From: Massilia brevitalea
GTDB lineage: Bacteria; Pseudomonadota; Gammaproteobacteria; Burkholderiales; Burkholderiaceae_D
Reading direction: 5' to 3'
DNA: 64,000 nucleotides
Assembly: GCF_030711405.1 (NCBI RefSeq)
Contig: NZ_JAULSI010000009.1
Location: 98,065-162,064 of the forward strand
Shown: one piece after another, positions 1 through 8,955 of the stretch
How positions within the stretch are numbered: the first letter of the stretch is position 1
How the letters are laid out: every line of letters starts with the position of its first letter
The notes under the pieces: generated by a model
Database searches by the model: none
The model's input: only the letters and a program-made list of their open reading frames with translations
Told to the model about the DNA's origin: nothing
Translations under genes and position numbers: made by a program

Positions 1-877
1 GCCGTTCGCCACCTGCACCTATCGCCTGGAGAACTGCGAGTTCGACACCGTGATCTTCGACGAGGCCAGCCAGGTGACGTTGCCGCTGGCCTTGATGGCG
101 ATGCGGCGCGGCAGCCGTTTCGTCTTTATCGGCGACCAGAAGCAGCTGCCGCCGGTGCTGCTGGCGCGCTCGGTGCTGGAAGACATCCCCGGCTCGATCT
201 TCGCCAAGCTCACCGCGCACAACGTCGACAGCGTGATGCTGACCGATACCTACCGCCTGAACGCGGAACTGACCGCCTGGCCGAGTGCCTCCTTCTACCA
301 CGGCCGCCTGCGCGCGGCAGGGCCGAACCGCGCACGCAAGCTGGTGCTGGCCGAACGCGCGGACCCGGATGTGTTCGACGCCGTGCTGCGTGACCCGGCC
401 AGCGCCGTCTTCATCCCGACCACGGACGCCACGGCGCGCAGCCGCAATGTGCAGGACGCCGAACGGGTGGCCGGGCTGTGCGCAGCGGCGCTTGCCGGCG
501 GCCTGGCGCCGCACGACATCGGCATCGTCACGCCCTTCCGTGCCCAGGGCCGCACGGTGCGCCGCGTGCTGGCCGAGCGCCTCGGCTGGCACACGGCGCA
601 ACAGATCGTGGCCGACACCGTCGAGCGCATGCAGGGGCAGGAGCGCGAACTGGTGATCCTGTCGCTCGCCGCCGGCAATCTGCGCTTTCTCGCCGCGGTG
701 GCCGGCTTCTTCTTCCAGCCCGAGCGCCTGAACGTGTCAGTCACGCGCGCGATGACCAAATTGGTCATCATCGGCCCCGAGCTGCCGCCCGAATTCCAGG
801 CCGTCGACGACGAGATGGCGCGCTGGCTGGCGCTGTACCGCAGCCTGCTGGCGCAGGCACGGCGCATCGAGCTCTAA
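1..877 (+). CDS. Superfamily-1 DNA/RNA helicase, C-terminal part (cut by window start)
   Basis: The frame is open from the first bases, so the 5' end lies outside the window. About 290 C-terminal residues remain. They carry motif II (VIFDEAS), motif III (GDQKQLPPV), a motif V-like stretch (DTVERMQGQERELVIL) and motif VI (ERLNVSVTRAMTKLVIIG). This is the AAA_11/AAA_12 arrangement of UPF1/Dna2-like SF1B helicases. Such proteins use ATP to unwind or move along nucleic acid. The missing part should hold Walker A and any N-terminal accessory domain. The next gene begins 2 bases after the stop codon, so the two are probably co-transcribed and may work together. The substrate cannot be told from this fragment. 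Confidence 0.85.
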   Translation, partial: PFATCTYRLENCEFDTVIFDEASQVTLPLALMAMRRGSRFVFIGDQKQLPPVLLARSVLEDIPGSIFAKLTAHNVDSVMLTDTYRLNAELTAWPSASFYHGRLRAAGPNRARKLVLAERADPDVFDAVLRDPASAVFIPTTDATARSRNVQDAERVAGLCAAALAGGLAPHDIGIVTPFRAQGRTVRRVLAERLGWHTAQQIVADTVERMQGQERELVILSLAAGNLRFLAAVAGFFFQPERLNVSVTRAMTKLVIIGPELPPEFQAVDDEMARWLALYRSLLAQARRIEL

Positions 878-879
878 GC

Positions 880-2829
880 ATGGCCCTCTTCATCCCCGAA
901 TGGACGCGCGCCAGCGGCCGCCAGTTGCAGCTCAAGCGCGTGCTGAATGCGCTCGACGAGCTGAGCGTGGTGCGTAAGCCCCTGCGCGAAGAGGCCGCTG
1001 CGCCCGAGCTCTTCATCGAGCATCCCGAGCGCGGCTGGCTGGCGCTGGCCGTGGTCGACACGCCTTTCGACGCCCTCGACGGCGCCCAACTGTTTGCCAA
1101 CGACACCCGCGCCGACTTCGAGGAACAACTGGCAGCCTGGCGCGCGCAGCTGCCGCCGGGGTTGCCGCTGTTGATCCTGCTCTGGGCCTGCAGCGAAGCC
1201 GAAGCGCAGACCCTGGCACGCCAGCTGGGCGAGCAGCCGGTCCTGCACCTGCTCTCGCGCGAACGCTTCATGGAACACGGCGCGGGAGGGTTGGCGGCGC
1301 TGCTGCAGCCCATCTCGCCCGAAGAAGACGAAGCCCTGCGCACCCGTTTCTTCCCCGAGTCGGCGATTCCACTGGCCTCGGTGGCGCGGCGGCGCTTCCT
1401 GCGCAACAACCAGGCACACCTCTTCCTCGACGCCCAGCAGGAATGGGCCTCCAAACTGGACCTGGACCTGGTGCTACCCGACGAGCAGGCCGCCGCCGCC
1501 ACCGACTTCGCGGTGCGCCTGGTGAACGGCGTGGCCGGCAGCGGCAAGACCCTGATTGCGCTGAGCCGCGCGCTGTTGCTGGCGCGCCTGCATCCGCGCG
1601 AGCGCGTGCTCATCCTCATCCACAACACACCGATCGTGGCCGACATCCGCGAGCGCCTGCACCGCGCCAACGGCAGCCTGCCGCGCAACCTGGAGATCAC
1701 GACCTATTCGGCCTGGGCCCACCGCCAGTGGCGCCGCCTGTACCGCGCGCCGCTGGCGATGCCGTCCGACCCCGCGCACCTGCCGCAACTGCTGCGCCGC
1801 CTGCGCCCAAGCTGGCCGGAACTGAAACTCAATGAAGCCCAGCTGATCGAGGAGTTCGACTTCCTGAACGAGATGCTGGTGGCCAGCGAAGCCGAATACA
1901 TGGACACCAGCCGCGCCGGCCGCGGCTTCGCGCTGCGGGCGAAAGAGCGCAGCGAAGTCTGGCAGCTGTTCGCGGCCACTACGGCCGCGCTGGAAGAGCA
2001 GGGCCTGCGCATGTGGAGCGCGGTCGCCACCGACGTGTGCCGCGCGACCGATCATGCCGCCCTCGAACGCTACGAACACATCCTGGTGGACGAAGCCCAG
2101 TTCTTTGCGCCGTCCTGGTTCCATACCGTGAAGCTGGCGCTGCGCCCGCAAGGCCGCCTGTTCTTGTGCGCCGACCCGAACCAGGGCTTCATGAAGAGCC
2201 GCCTCAGCTGGCGCAACGCGGGCCTGGACGTGGCCGGCCGCACCAAGAAGCTGCTGCGCTCCTACCGCACCACGCAGGCGATCCTGCATACGGCCGGCAC
2301 GCTGTTGAACCGCACCGTGCAGGACGACCCCGAGCACTACCTGGCGCCCGACTACGCCGGCATGGAGCAGGGCGCGCCGCCGATCCTGTTGCGCGTGGCC
2401 TCGCCCCAGGATGCGGTCGACCGCGCCGTCAACGAGATCGTGGCGCTGGCCGATGCCCACAAGCTGCCCCTGTCCAGCTTCCTGGTGATCTATGGCGCCG
2501 GTACGCCCAAGAAGCTGCTCTACGAACGCCTGTGCCGCGCGCTGGGATCGCAGCAGATATGGTGGCTGAACAAGGACAAGAAGCAGCCGCCCGCCGGCTA
2601 CGGCCCCGACTACCTGCGCCTGGCGAACCTGGAAACGGCGACAGGGCTGGAAGGCGCGGTGGTGTTCCTGCTGGGGATGGAAGACTTGCTGTTCGATGGC
2701 GCGGCTGGACGCGAAGCCGATGCGCGCAAGCTGTACATGGCGATGACGCGTGCCAGTCACCGCCTGGTGATGCTGAGTAGCGGAGCGTTGCCGCAAGACG
2801 CCGAAGCCTTGTTCCGCCTCGGCGAGTGA
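880..2829 (+). CDS. UvrD-like superfamily-1 helicase with divergent N-terminal domain
   Basis: The 649-residue protein has Walker A GVAGSGKT at about 217-224, Walker B VDEAQ at about 403-407, and a C-terminal motif VI (KLYMAMTRASHRLVML). This is the compact UvrD/Rep-like core also seen at 27,276 and 35,121. The first 210 residues are not a standard helicase domain. A segment around 44-60 (ELFIEHPERGWLALAVV) resembles the core strand of NERD nuclease domains but has no E-x-K pair, so any nuclease activity is doubtful. ATG at 880 is chosen because it follows the upstream stop by 2 bases; a longer open frame upstream only overlaps the previous gene. The likely role is DNA repair or an accessory genome-maintenance or defence function, and this is inferred. 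Confidence 0.8.
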   Translation: MALFIPEWTRASGRQLQLKRVLNALDELSVVRKPLREEAAAPELFIEHPERGWLALAVVDTPFDALDGAQLFANDTRADFEEQLAAWRAQLPPGLPLLILLWACSEAEAQTLARQLGEQPVLHLLSRERFMEHGAGGLAALLQPISPEEDEALRTRFFPESAIPLASVARRRFLRNNQAHLFLDAQQEWASKLDLDLVLPDEQAAAATDFAVRLVNGVAGSGKTLIALSRALLLARLHPRERVLILIHNTPIVADIRERLHRANGSLPRNLEITTYSAWAHRQWRRLYRAPLAMPSDPAHLPQLLRRLRPSWPELKLNEAQLIEEFDFLNEMLVASEAEYMDTSRAGRGFALRAKERSEVWQLFAATTAALEEQGLRMWSAVATDVCRATDHAALERYEHILVDEAQFFAPSWFHTVKLALRPQGRLFLCADPNQGFMKSRLSWRNAGLDVAGRTKKLLRSYRTTQAILHTAGTLLNRTVQDDPEHYLAPDYAGMEQGAPPILLRVASPQDAVDRAVNEIVALADAHKLPLSSFLVIYGAGTPKKLLYERLCRALGSQQIWWLNKDKKQPPAGYGPDYLRLANLETATGLEGAVVFLLGMEDLLFDGAAGREADARKLYMAMTRASHRLVMLSSGALPQDAEALFRLGE

Positions 2830-2832
2830 AGC

Positions 2833-3876
2833 TCACTTTCCTGAGGCGGCGTTGTCGAGCTCCGTCAGCTGTTTGATGCGGCGTGCGGTAAGCAGGGCGC
2901 GCAGGCCGGAGCCGGGCAGCGCCGGATAGCGGATCGCGCCGAACAGCTCCATCGCATCGCGGTAGGCGAGCCAGGCGCGCTGGGTCTTTTCGACGCCGGT
3001 CTTGCGGATCGAGCCGAGGTAGGCGCCGCTCGCCAAGCGGTTCAGCATGAACTGGCGGTAGAGCGCATCCATCTTCTTTTCCAGGCTGGCGAATTCCGCT
3101 TCCGAGAAGCGCGGCCCGCGGCCGGCTTCGAAATCCAGCACGTCGGCGGCGAAGGTATCGAGTTCGGCCGCCTGGGTGTCCAGCTGGAGCGAACGTGCCG
3201 CGCCGCCTGCTTTGTCGGTTTCGTAATCCACCCGGTGCTGGGCGAAATGGTGCGCCGCCTTGGTCGCCATTTCCAGGCCCAGTTGCTCCTTCTCGCTCCA
3301 GCTGCGCGCCAGGGTGGCCAGCTGGGCGGCGCGTTGCCGGTTGTTCCAATCCTTACGCTGGCGCTCGCGCACCGCGCCGCACTGGCCGCGCATCTCGGCG
3401 CCGGCCACGTCGTCGCAGACGTCGACCGGCCCCGGCTCGCGGTTCGCGGCCACGCGCTGCAAGTGCTGGACCCGGCTCTTCATTTCACCCACCGGACTCT
3501 GGATGCTGCAGGCATGGCGCGTGGCCAGGCCCAGTTGCGGCATGACGCCGTGGCCGTTCGCGTACAGCATCATCAGCACGCCGTGGGCATTCGTACGCGC
3601 CGCGCAGGCGTGCACGCGGCGCCAGGCGGCCTCGCGCGCATCGGGCGTGTTGAGGGTGTCGTAATAGAGGGCGGAAGCATCGCAGCGGCCGGATTCGGTG
3701 CTGCCCGGTGGCGGCTGGCGCGGCTTGTCGGCACGTACGCGCAGGCACTGGCGGTACCAGTCGCTGCCGCGCAGGACTTCGGGCGGCGCGCCGTACACGT
3801 TCGGGTAGGGCGCGGCGGCGGCGCTGCCCGTGGCCAGGACCAATGCCAGCAGCATTGGAAAAGCTACTGTCGTCAT
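2833..3876 (-). CDS. Secreted DUF1311 (LprI-like) domain protein
   Basis: The 347-residue protein begins with a clear signal peptide (MTTVAFPMLLALVLATGSAAAA). The start at 3876 is preferred over an upstream in-frame ATG because GAGGAG lies just before it. The C-terminal third (EAEFASLEKKMDALYRQF ... TQRAWLAYRDAMELF) has the pattern of the DUF1311/LprI family, whose characterised members include a lysozyme inhibitor. Several cysteines in the middle may form disulfides. It is expected in the periplasm. It converges on the helicase operon with only a few bases between stop codons and seems to be a single-gene unit. The function here is unknown. Confidence 0.65.
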   Translation of the reverse strand: MTTVAFPMLLALVLATGSAAAAPYPNVYGAPPEVLRGSDWYRQCLRVRADKPRQPPPGSTESGRCDASALYYDTLNTPDAREAAWRRVHACAARTNAHGVLMMLYANGHGVMPQLGLATRHACSIQSPVGEMKSRVQHLQRVAANREPGPVDVCDDVAGAEMRGQCGAVRERQRKDWNNRQRAAQLATLARSWSEKEQLGLEMATKAAHHFAQHRVDYETDKAGGAARSLQLDTQAAELDTFAADVLDFEAGRGPRFSEAEFASLEKKMDALYRQFMLNRLASGAYLGSIRKTGVEKTQRAWLAYRDAMELFGAIRYPALPGSGLRALLTARRIKQLTELDNAASGK

Positions 3877-4030
3877 CGCGTTCTCCTCAATATTTCCAGT
3901 GGGAAGCTTCAACGCTACCGTGAGGCTAGAAGAGAAGTCGTGATATGGCGCAAGACGGCCAACCCGGGCGCGGCGTGCGGCGTGGCTGCGGCATCATGCC
4001 CCTTTGAACATGGACCAGGAAGGAATAGTG

Positions 4031-4345
4031 ATGAGTACACACAATTTCCGCATCACTCTCGAATACACAGGCGGCAAGAAGGAAGCCGATCCACCGGCGC
4101 CGCTGTCGTTCGAGGCCGGCAACCACGACGACATCTTCGAGATCATCGCCCGGGTACGGAGCGCGGGGCGCTTCGAACACGACGAGGCCGCCGCGCTGGC
4201 GCTGGGCATGAAGCTGTTCAGCGAAGTCATGCTCAAGCATCGCGACGATCCCCTGTTCGCGCCGATCGGCGCCGCCTACCGCGACTACATGACGCAATTC
4301 AAAGAACAGATGCGCGCGGCCACGGCGAACAAACAGCCCGAGTAG
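4031..4345 (+). CDS. DUF3861 family protein
   Basis: This is a 104-residue soluble acidic protein. The pattern LSFEAGNHDDIFEIIARV and the later ALALGMKLFSEVMLKHRDDPLF match the DUF3861 family, which has no known function. The ATG at 4031 is preferred over one at 4004 because AGGAAGGAA lies 6-14 bases upstream and family members start close to the STHNFRITLEY stretch. It is a lone gene followed at once by a strong intrinsic terminator. Confidence 0.7.
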   Translation: MSTHNFRITLEYTGGKKEADPPAPLSFEAGNHDDIFEIIARVRSAGRFEHDEAAALALGMKLFSEVMLKHRDDPLFAPIGAAYRDYMTQFKEQMRAATANKQPE

Positions 4346-4377
4346 CTCATCTGCTGCTCTGCAGCAAAATCCCGTCG

Positions 4378-4402
4378 GCCGGACAGGTGTCCGGCTTTTT
4401 TT
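4378..4402 (+). terminator. Intrinsic terminator after DUF3861 gene
   Basis: An 8-bp perfect stem (GCCGGACA / TGTCCGGC) with a two-base loop is followed by seven T residues. It lies 33 bases after the stop codon of the DUF3861 gene. Confidence 0.85.
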
Positions 4403-4799
4403 ATGCCAGCGAAAAAGAACAATGTGTCGCGGCTTTTGCAAGCCTTCGTCACACTCTCTTACACTCGGGTGAGCAAAAGTAGCTTGCCGACATGCAAGAG
4501 AAATCACACCTCGTATGCCTCTGTTAACAGTTGAAATTCCGACTGTGAACCTGACGCAACGTGCATAAAAATTTTCTTCGTGGAAAATGCAAAAGCGCGG
4601 TGAGATGCGTAAAATTGCTCTCCATCAGCTTCCTGACGCCAACTTTTTCGGTTGGCGTTTGTTTTTCTGCTCCAGTTAGCAAGGCGCTACGAACGGCAGA
4701 GCGAGCACAAAATTTCTTCCAGGCGGAAACTTTTCCGATTGGATCGGACTCTTAGAACACTCCTGCTCAGACAGGCTCTTACAAATAGATTCATACCAA
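4403..4799 (+). other. Non-coding leader region before the MFS gene
   Basis: About 400 bases lack a convincing gene and are clearly more AT-rich than the flanks. The segment holds a second terminator-like hairpin at 4636-4666, 134 bases before the MFS start codon. It could be a long attenuated leader or a small RNA gene ending at that hairpin. Short open frames here have no ribosome binding site and no recognisable product. Confidence 0.5.
4636..4666 (+). terminator. Terminator-like hairpin upstream of MFS gene
   Basis: ACGCCAAC (4636-4643) pairs perfectly with GTTGGCGT (4651-4658) and is followed by TTGTTTTT. No coding gene lies directly upstream, so it would end either a small RNA or an attenuated leader. 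Confidence 0.7.
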
Positions 4800-6002
4800 A
4801 TGCAAACTACTGTTCCAGCCATCGACACCCTGAACACCGCAAGCGCCGTTGGCAGCGTTGCCGCATCGCGCCGCAGCAAAGTCGTCGCCCAGATCCAGAA
4901 CCTGTCGCTGCCGGTGATGTTCACCGTCTTCGGCGTGATCATGGGTTCGTGGGCCGGCCGTATCCCGGCCATGGCTGCACGCCTGAACATCTCGCACTCG
5001 GCCCTGTCGATGGTGCTGCTGTGCGGCGGTATTGGCGCCTTGCTGTCGTTCCCGGTCTCGTCCTTCCTGATGCGCCGCTGCGGCGCCCGCAAGACCATGC
5101 TGTACTCGGGCCTGGCCCTGCTGGCCGTGCTGGTGTCGATCGGCATCGCCCCGACCGTGGCCAGCGTGATGTGCGCCGTCCTGATGCTGGGCGTCACCGC
5201 CAGCACCTATGACGTGGCCATGAACGCCGCCGCCAGCAAGCGCGAAAAAGCCACGGGTAAATCGGAAATGTCGATGCTGCACGGCCTGGCCTGCGCCGGC
5301 GGCCTGGCGGGCGCCACCCTGGGCAGCGTGATGGCCGGCATGAAGATCGCGCCGGCGATTCACTTCATGATGGTTGCTGGTCCGATGGCCGCCATCCTGT
5401 GGGCTGCTTCGCAAGTGCTGAACATCCCGGACGAAACCGAGCAGGTCGAGAAGAAGAAATTCGCCCTGCCGCGCGGTCCGATGGCACTGCTGGGCCTGCT
5501 GGGCTTCCTGGGTTCGATGTCGGAAGGTTCGATCGCCGACTGGAGCGGCGTGTTCCTGAAAGAACACTTCAACGCCACCGACGGCCTGGCGCCGCTGGCC
5601 CTGTCGTGCTTCTCGGTCATGATGCTGGTCTCGCGCCTGGTGGGCGACAAGTTGAAGACCCGCTTCGGCGCCCAGCGCCTGGTGACCGTCGGCGCTTGTG
5701 TCTCGGCCATGGGCCTGTTCTTCGCGGTGCTGGCGCCAAGCGCCCACGCTGCACTCGGTGGCTTCGCTATCGCCGGCCTCGGCCTGTCGCTGCTGTTCCC
5801 GTTCGTGTTCAGCGCCGCCGGCGCCCAGGGTCCGATCGCCCTGGCAGGCGTGGCCAGCATGGCCTACAGCGGCACCCTGATGGGCCCACCGGTAATCGGC
5901 GCCATCGCCAGCCACGTCGGCATGCAGATGGCCATCGGCTATGTCGGCGTGCTGTCGATCGTGATCGCTCTCGTCGCCAGCCGTACGAAATTGCTGAAGT
6001 AA
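4800..6002 (+). CDS. MFS transporter, YbjJ/fucose-permease-like
   Basis: The 400-residue protein has the hydrophobic profile of a 12-helix major facilitator. The first helix starts near residue 37 (LPVMFTVFGVIMGSWAGRIP). The loop RRCGARKT between helices 2 and 3 is the usual basic MFS motif, and a hydrophilic central loop (IPDETEQVEKKKF) lies near residue 205. The GSWAGRIP and ASTYDVAMNAAA stretches fit the sugar-permease-like YbjJ group. The ATG at 4800 has no strong ribosome binding site, so the start is tentative. It probably exports or imports a small polar solute across the inner membrane; the substrate is unknown. It converges with an AraC-family gene. Confidence 0.8.
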   Translation: MQTTVPAIDTLNTASAVGSVAASRRSKVVAQIQNLSLPVMFTVFGVIMGSWAGRIPAMAARLNISHSALSMVLLCGGIGALLSFPVSSFLMRRCGARKTMLYSGLALLAVLVSIGIAPTVASVMCAVLMLGVTASTYDVAMNAAASKREKATGKSEMSMLHGLACAGGLAGATLGSVMAGMKIAPAIHFMMVAGPMAAILWAASQVLNIPDETEQVEKKKFALPRGPMALLGLLGFLGSMSEGSIADWSGVFLKEHFNATDGLAPLALSCFSVMMLVSRLVGDKLKTRFGAQRLVTVGACVSAMGLFFAVLAPSAHAALGGFAIAGLGLSLLFPFVFSAAGAQGPIALAGVASMAYSGTLMGPPVIGAIASHVGMQMAIGYVGVLSIVIALVASRTKLLK

Positions 6003-6029
6003 TCCCGCTTTAAACCGAAGCAGTACCGC

Positions 6030-6064
6030 CGGCGCCGGCTGAGAGCAATCTCAGGCCGGCGCCG
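6030..6064. terminator. Strong hairpin between convergent MFS and AraC genes
   Basis: CGGCGCCGG-CTGAGA pairs with TCTCAGGCCGGCGCCG around a GCAA tetraloop, with one bulged base. The stop codon of the AraC gene lies inside the right arm. No long T tract follows on either strand, so it may act as a weak bidirectional terminator or mRNA 3'-end stabiliser. Confidence 0.55.
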
Positions 6065-6878
6065 TGTCTTTCAGCCACTGCCGTGGCGAACTCCCCACCA
6101 TCGTCGTGAACGCCCGCGTGAATGCGGGCGCGCTCGTATAGCCGGCCTGGGCGCTGACTACCTTCACCGGCAAGCCCTTGCGCAGCAGGTTCTGCGCCAT
6201 GCCGATGCGCCAGCGCGTCAGGTATTCGCCGGGCGGCATGCCCACCACGTTGCGGAAGTGCTCGGTAAAACGCGCGCGCGACATGCAGGCCAGGCGCGCC
6301 AGCGAAGTCAGCTGCCAGGGTTCGTGGGCGCGCTCGTGGATCGCCGCCAGCGCGAGCGACAGCTGGCGGTCGGCCAGCCCGGCCAGCAGGCCGATCGACA
6401 TTTCTCCCTTGTCGAACTCGTTGCGCAAGACCTGCACCATCAGCACGTCGCACAGGCGGTCGAGGATCACCTCGCGGCCCTGGCTGGGGCTGGCCGCCTC
6501 GGTGAACAGCAGTTCCAGGGTCTGGCGCAGGGCGCCCATTTCGCCCAGCGGCTGGTACAGGCGGTCGGGCAGGGCGCGCGCCAGCGGATTGGCGCCGCCA
6601 TCCTCGAAGCTGATGTGGGCGCACAGCAAGGTGGCGCTGGCGCCGTCCGGGATTTCCAGCGTGTGCGCACTGCCGCGCGGATAAAACACCATCGCCGGCT
6701 CGTCCACGCGCAAGGGCTCGGCGCCCTCCTGGCGGAAGACGACCGGGCCGGAGCGGATCAGGTGCAACTGGCCCGCGGCTGGATCTTCCGGGAAAGAGTT
6801 AGCGTCGCAAAAGACGCCATTGAAAAATACACGTGCGCGAAACGAGTAACGGCCCACCAGCGACGAGATCTTGTCCAT
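6051..6878 (-). CDS. AraC family transcriptional regulator
   Basis: The 275-residue protein has an N-terminal cupin-type effector domain of about 170 residues (AraC_binding/cupin_6 style, with HLIRSGPVVFRQ and FYPRGSAHTLEI). The C-terminal double helix-turn-helix is LARLACMSRARFTEHFRNVV and then VVSAQAGYTSAPAFTRAF. It binds DNA as a cytoplasmic regulator. It lies downstream of the GH2 gene on the same strand and converges with the MFS gene, so either or both could be targets. The inducer is unknown. Confidence 0.9.
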   Translation of the reverse strand: MDKISSLVGRYSFRARVFFNGVFCDANSFPEDPAAGQLHLIRSGPVVFRQEGAEPLRVDEPAMVFYPRGSAHTLEIPDGASATLLCAHISFEDGGANPLARALPDRLYQPLGEMGALRQTLELLFTEAASPSQGREVILDRLCDVLMVQVLRNEFDKGEMSIGLLAGLADRQLSLALAAIHERAHEPWQLTSLARLACMSRARFTEHFRNVVGMPPGEYLTRWRIGMAQNLLRKGLPVKVVSAQAGYTSAPAFTRAFTTMVGSSPRQWLKDTAPA

Positions 6879-7013
6879 AAGAATAAGAATTTGACGAATT
6901 CAATATCCATTCTGGACGAATGGCTAAGTATTGGGAAGCGAATTGGCAGATTTCCGTGCGTTCAGGACGAAAATTCTGACAATGCGTTGTTTCTTATCCG
7001 CAAATTCGACAAT

Positions 7014-8801
7014 TCACCAGGCGTCTGGCCAAAGCTGGCGATGCAGGTCGGCCACCTGTTCCGGCGGCAGGCGCGGTTCGCGTTGCGCCGTCAGCAAGCC
7101 GTTCTGTTCGTGCTCGACGTCGACCAGTTGGGTATAGCAGAGCCCGGCCAGGAAGGAGAGCGAGGCCAGGCCCTGCATCAGGGTGCGGTAGCGCTGGGCC
7201 AGCTCGTCGACGTCGCCGACGTTGCCGTAGTGGTCGTACAGGCGGTCGCGGCGGCGCTCGGGGCCGTCGGGTGTGAGCAGGTAGCCGCCGACTTCGGAAA
7301 ACACGATCGGCTGGCCGCGGTACTGGGCGCCGGACAGGAAGAGTTCGCGCGCCTTGTGCCAGCCGGTTTCCGGCGGCAGGCCGGTGAGCAGGGTGCCGGC
7401 GTAACGCTCCAGCAGCTTTTCCACCGGATGCGAATAGTCGTGGATGGTGCAGATGTCGGTCACGTCGGTATGCTGCCAGCCGTCGTTGTCGATTACCGGG
7501 CGGGAGGGATCGACCATGCGCGTGCGCGCCACCATGCGTTCCAAAAAGTCGTGCTGGTGCGGGTGGCGCGTGAGTTCCGGGAAGCCGAAGCTTTCCACCA
7601 CCGGTACCCAGCCGACGATGGACGGGTGATTCGCGTCGCGCAGCACCGCGCGCAGCCATTCCAGCTCGAGCCGCTCTTCCGACTCCTCGGACCAGGAGCG
7701 CGCGTTCGGCATTTCTTCCCACACCATCAGGCCCAGCACGTCGCACCAGTAGAGCCAGCGTTCGTGCTCGATCTTCTGGTGCTTGCGCACGCCGTTGAAA
7801 CCGAAGCGGCGCGCCCATTCCACATCCGCGCGCAAGGCGTCGTCGGACGGCGCGGCCAGCAGGGTGTCTGGCCAGTAGCCCTGGTCGAGCGCCATCAGTA
7901 AAAAGGTGCGCTTGCCGTTCAGGTGGAAGAAACCGTCCTTCAGTTCGATCGAACGCAGCCCGGCATAGGCCTCGACGCTGTCGACCGGCTGGCCGCGATG
8001 GAGCAGGCGCACGCGCAGCTTGTACAGGTGCGGTGCGGCAGGCGACCAGGGGCGCGGATCGGGTACCTGGGTGTGCAGGCCCAGGCTGGCGCCGCGGCTG
8101 GTGGCGCGCGCCGTGGCGCAGACCTGTTCCGAGTCCAGGCTCTCCAGTACGTCGAGCTCGGCTTCCCAGTCGCCCCCCGGGCCGTGCAGGTGGACGGTCA
8201 CGGCCAGCGTGCCGTCCGGGTGCGCATCGATGATGCGCAGGTGGTCGATGCGCAGCGCCGGCACCGGTTCCAGCCAGACGTTTTGCCAGATGCCGCTGGT
8301 GCAGTAGTAATAGATGCGCACCGGCGTGCCCGAAGACGACTGCTTGCCGCGCGGTTGATACGGGTCTTGCCGGTCTTCCACGCGCAGGGTGACGCGGTTC
8401 GTGCCCGGCTTCAGCCAGGGCGCGATGTCGAAGGAAAACGGAACGTGGCCGCCGCGGTTGCGACCGGCAACGCGGCCGTTGATCCAGACGTCGGCGCGGT
8501 AGTCGACAGCGCCGAAATGCAGCAGCAGGGCGCCGTAGTCCCAGCCTTCGGGCACCTCGAAGCTGCGGCTGTACCACATGATCTCGTGGACCTCGCGGGT
8601 GCCGATGCCTGATGCCTGGGATTGATAGGGAAAGGGCACCAGGATGTGCTGCGGGAGCGCGCGTCCGTCGAACCAGCGCTCGTGCAGGCCGGCGTCGAGG
8701 TCGTCGAAAGCGAATTCCCAGCAGCCGTCGAGGCTGGCCCATTGCTGGCGCACCATCTGGGGACGCGGATGGTGCGCGCGGGGGTCTACAAGCGTTTGCA
8801 T
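7014..8801 (-). CDS. Glycoside hydrolase family 2 protein (beta-galactosidase/glucuronidase-like)
   Basis: The 595-residue protein has an N-terminal sugar-binding jelly-roll (WYSRSFEVPEGW, VDYRADVWINGRVAGRNRGG), an immunoglobulin-like domain, and a C-terminal TIM barrel. The nucleophile candidate is the Glu in PIVFSEVGG. The acid/base candidate is the Glu in NHPSIVGWVPVVESFG. In this subgroup the residue before that Glu is normally Asn (NE); here it is Val. The start at 8801 follows the family's usual N-terminus; no strong ribosome binding site is seen. There is no obvious signal peptide, so it is probably cytoplasmic. The MFS transporter nearby could supply a substrate, but that is only inferred. 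Confidence 0.85.
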   Translation of the reverse strand: MQTLVDPRAHHPRPQMVRQQWASLDGCWEFAFDDLDAGLHERWFDGRALPQHILVPFPYQSQASGIGTREVHEIMWYSRSFEVPEGWDYGALLLHFGAVDYRADVWINGRVAGRNRGGHVPFSFDIAPWLKPGTNRVTLRVEDRQDPYQPRGKQSSSGTPVRIYYYCTSGIWQNVWLEPVPALRIDHLRIIDAHPDGTLAVTVHLHGPGGDWEAELDVLESLDSEQVCATARATSRGASLGLHTQVPDPRPWSPAAPHLYKLRVRLLHRGQPVDSVEAYAGLRSIELKDGFFHLNGKRTFLLMALDQGYWPDTLLAAPSDDALRADVEWARRFGFNGVRKHQKIEHERWLYWCDVLGLMVWEEMPNARSWSEESEERLELEWLRAVLRDANHPSIVGWVPVVESFGFPELTRHPHQHDFLERMVARTRMVDPSRPVIDNDGWQHTDVTDICTIHDYSHPVEKLLERYAGTLLTGLPPETGWHKARELFLSGAQYRGQPIVFSEVGGYLLTPDGPERRRDRLYDHYGNVGDVDELAQRYRTLMQGLASLSFLAGLCYTQLVDVEHEQNGLLTAQREPRLPPEQVADLHRQLWPDAW

Positions 8802-8955
8802 GATGGTCGTGAAAACAGGGTGGGGGGAGGAGCCGCATTCGTATTCACTGCGTGTTTGCGCTCTCGTAAAGTACACTCCAATGGCGCAGAACTTTCAAGC
8901 CCCTACCTGCCTCCAATGATGAGCCGAGCAACCCTGCTCGCAACCAGGAGGCGCG

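Noticed and set aside
1474..2796. Long open frame antisense to the UvrD-like helicase
   Set aside because: High GC creates long mirror frames. Its Gln/Arg/His-rich translation has no motif, while the plus strand has all helicase motifs. The same reasoning rejects antisense frames over the MFS (4,791-5,915), GH2 (6,258-7,901), FUSC (17,680-19,947), AI-2E (20,978-22,765), hybrid kinase (24,679-27,123) and gyrB (40,472-42,289) genes.
4561..4755. 64-codon plus-strand frame before the MFS gene
   Set aside because: It spans the terminator hairpin, has no binding site and its product resembles nothing known.
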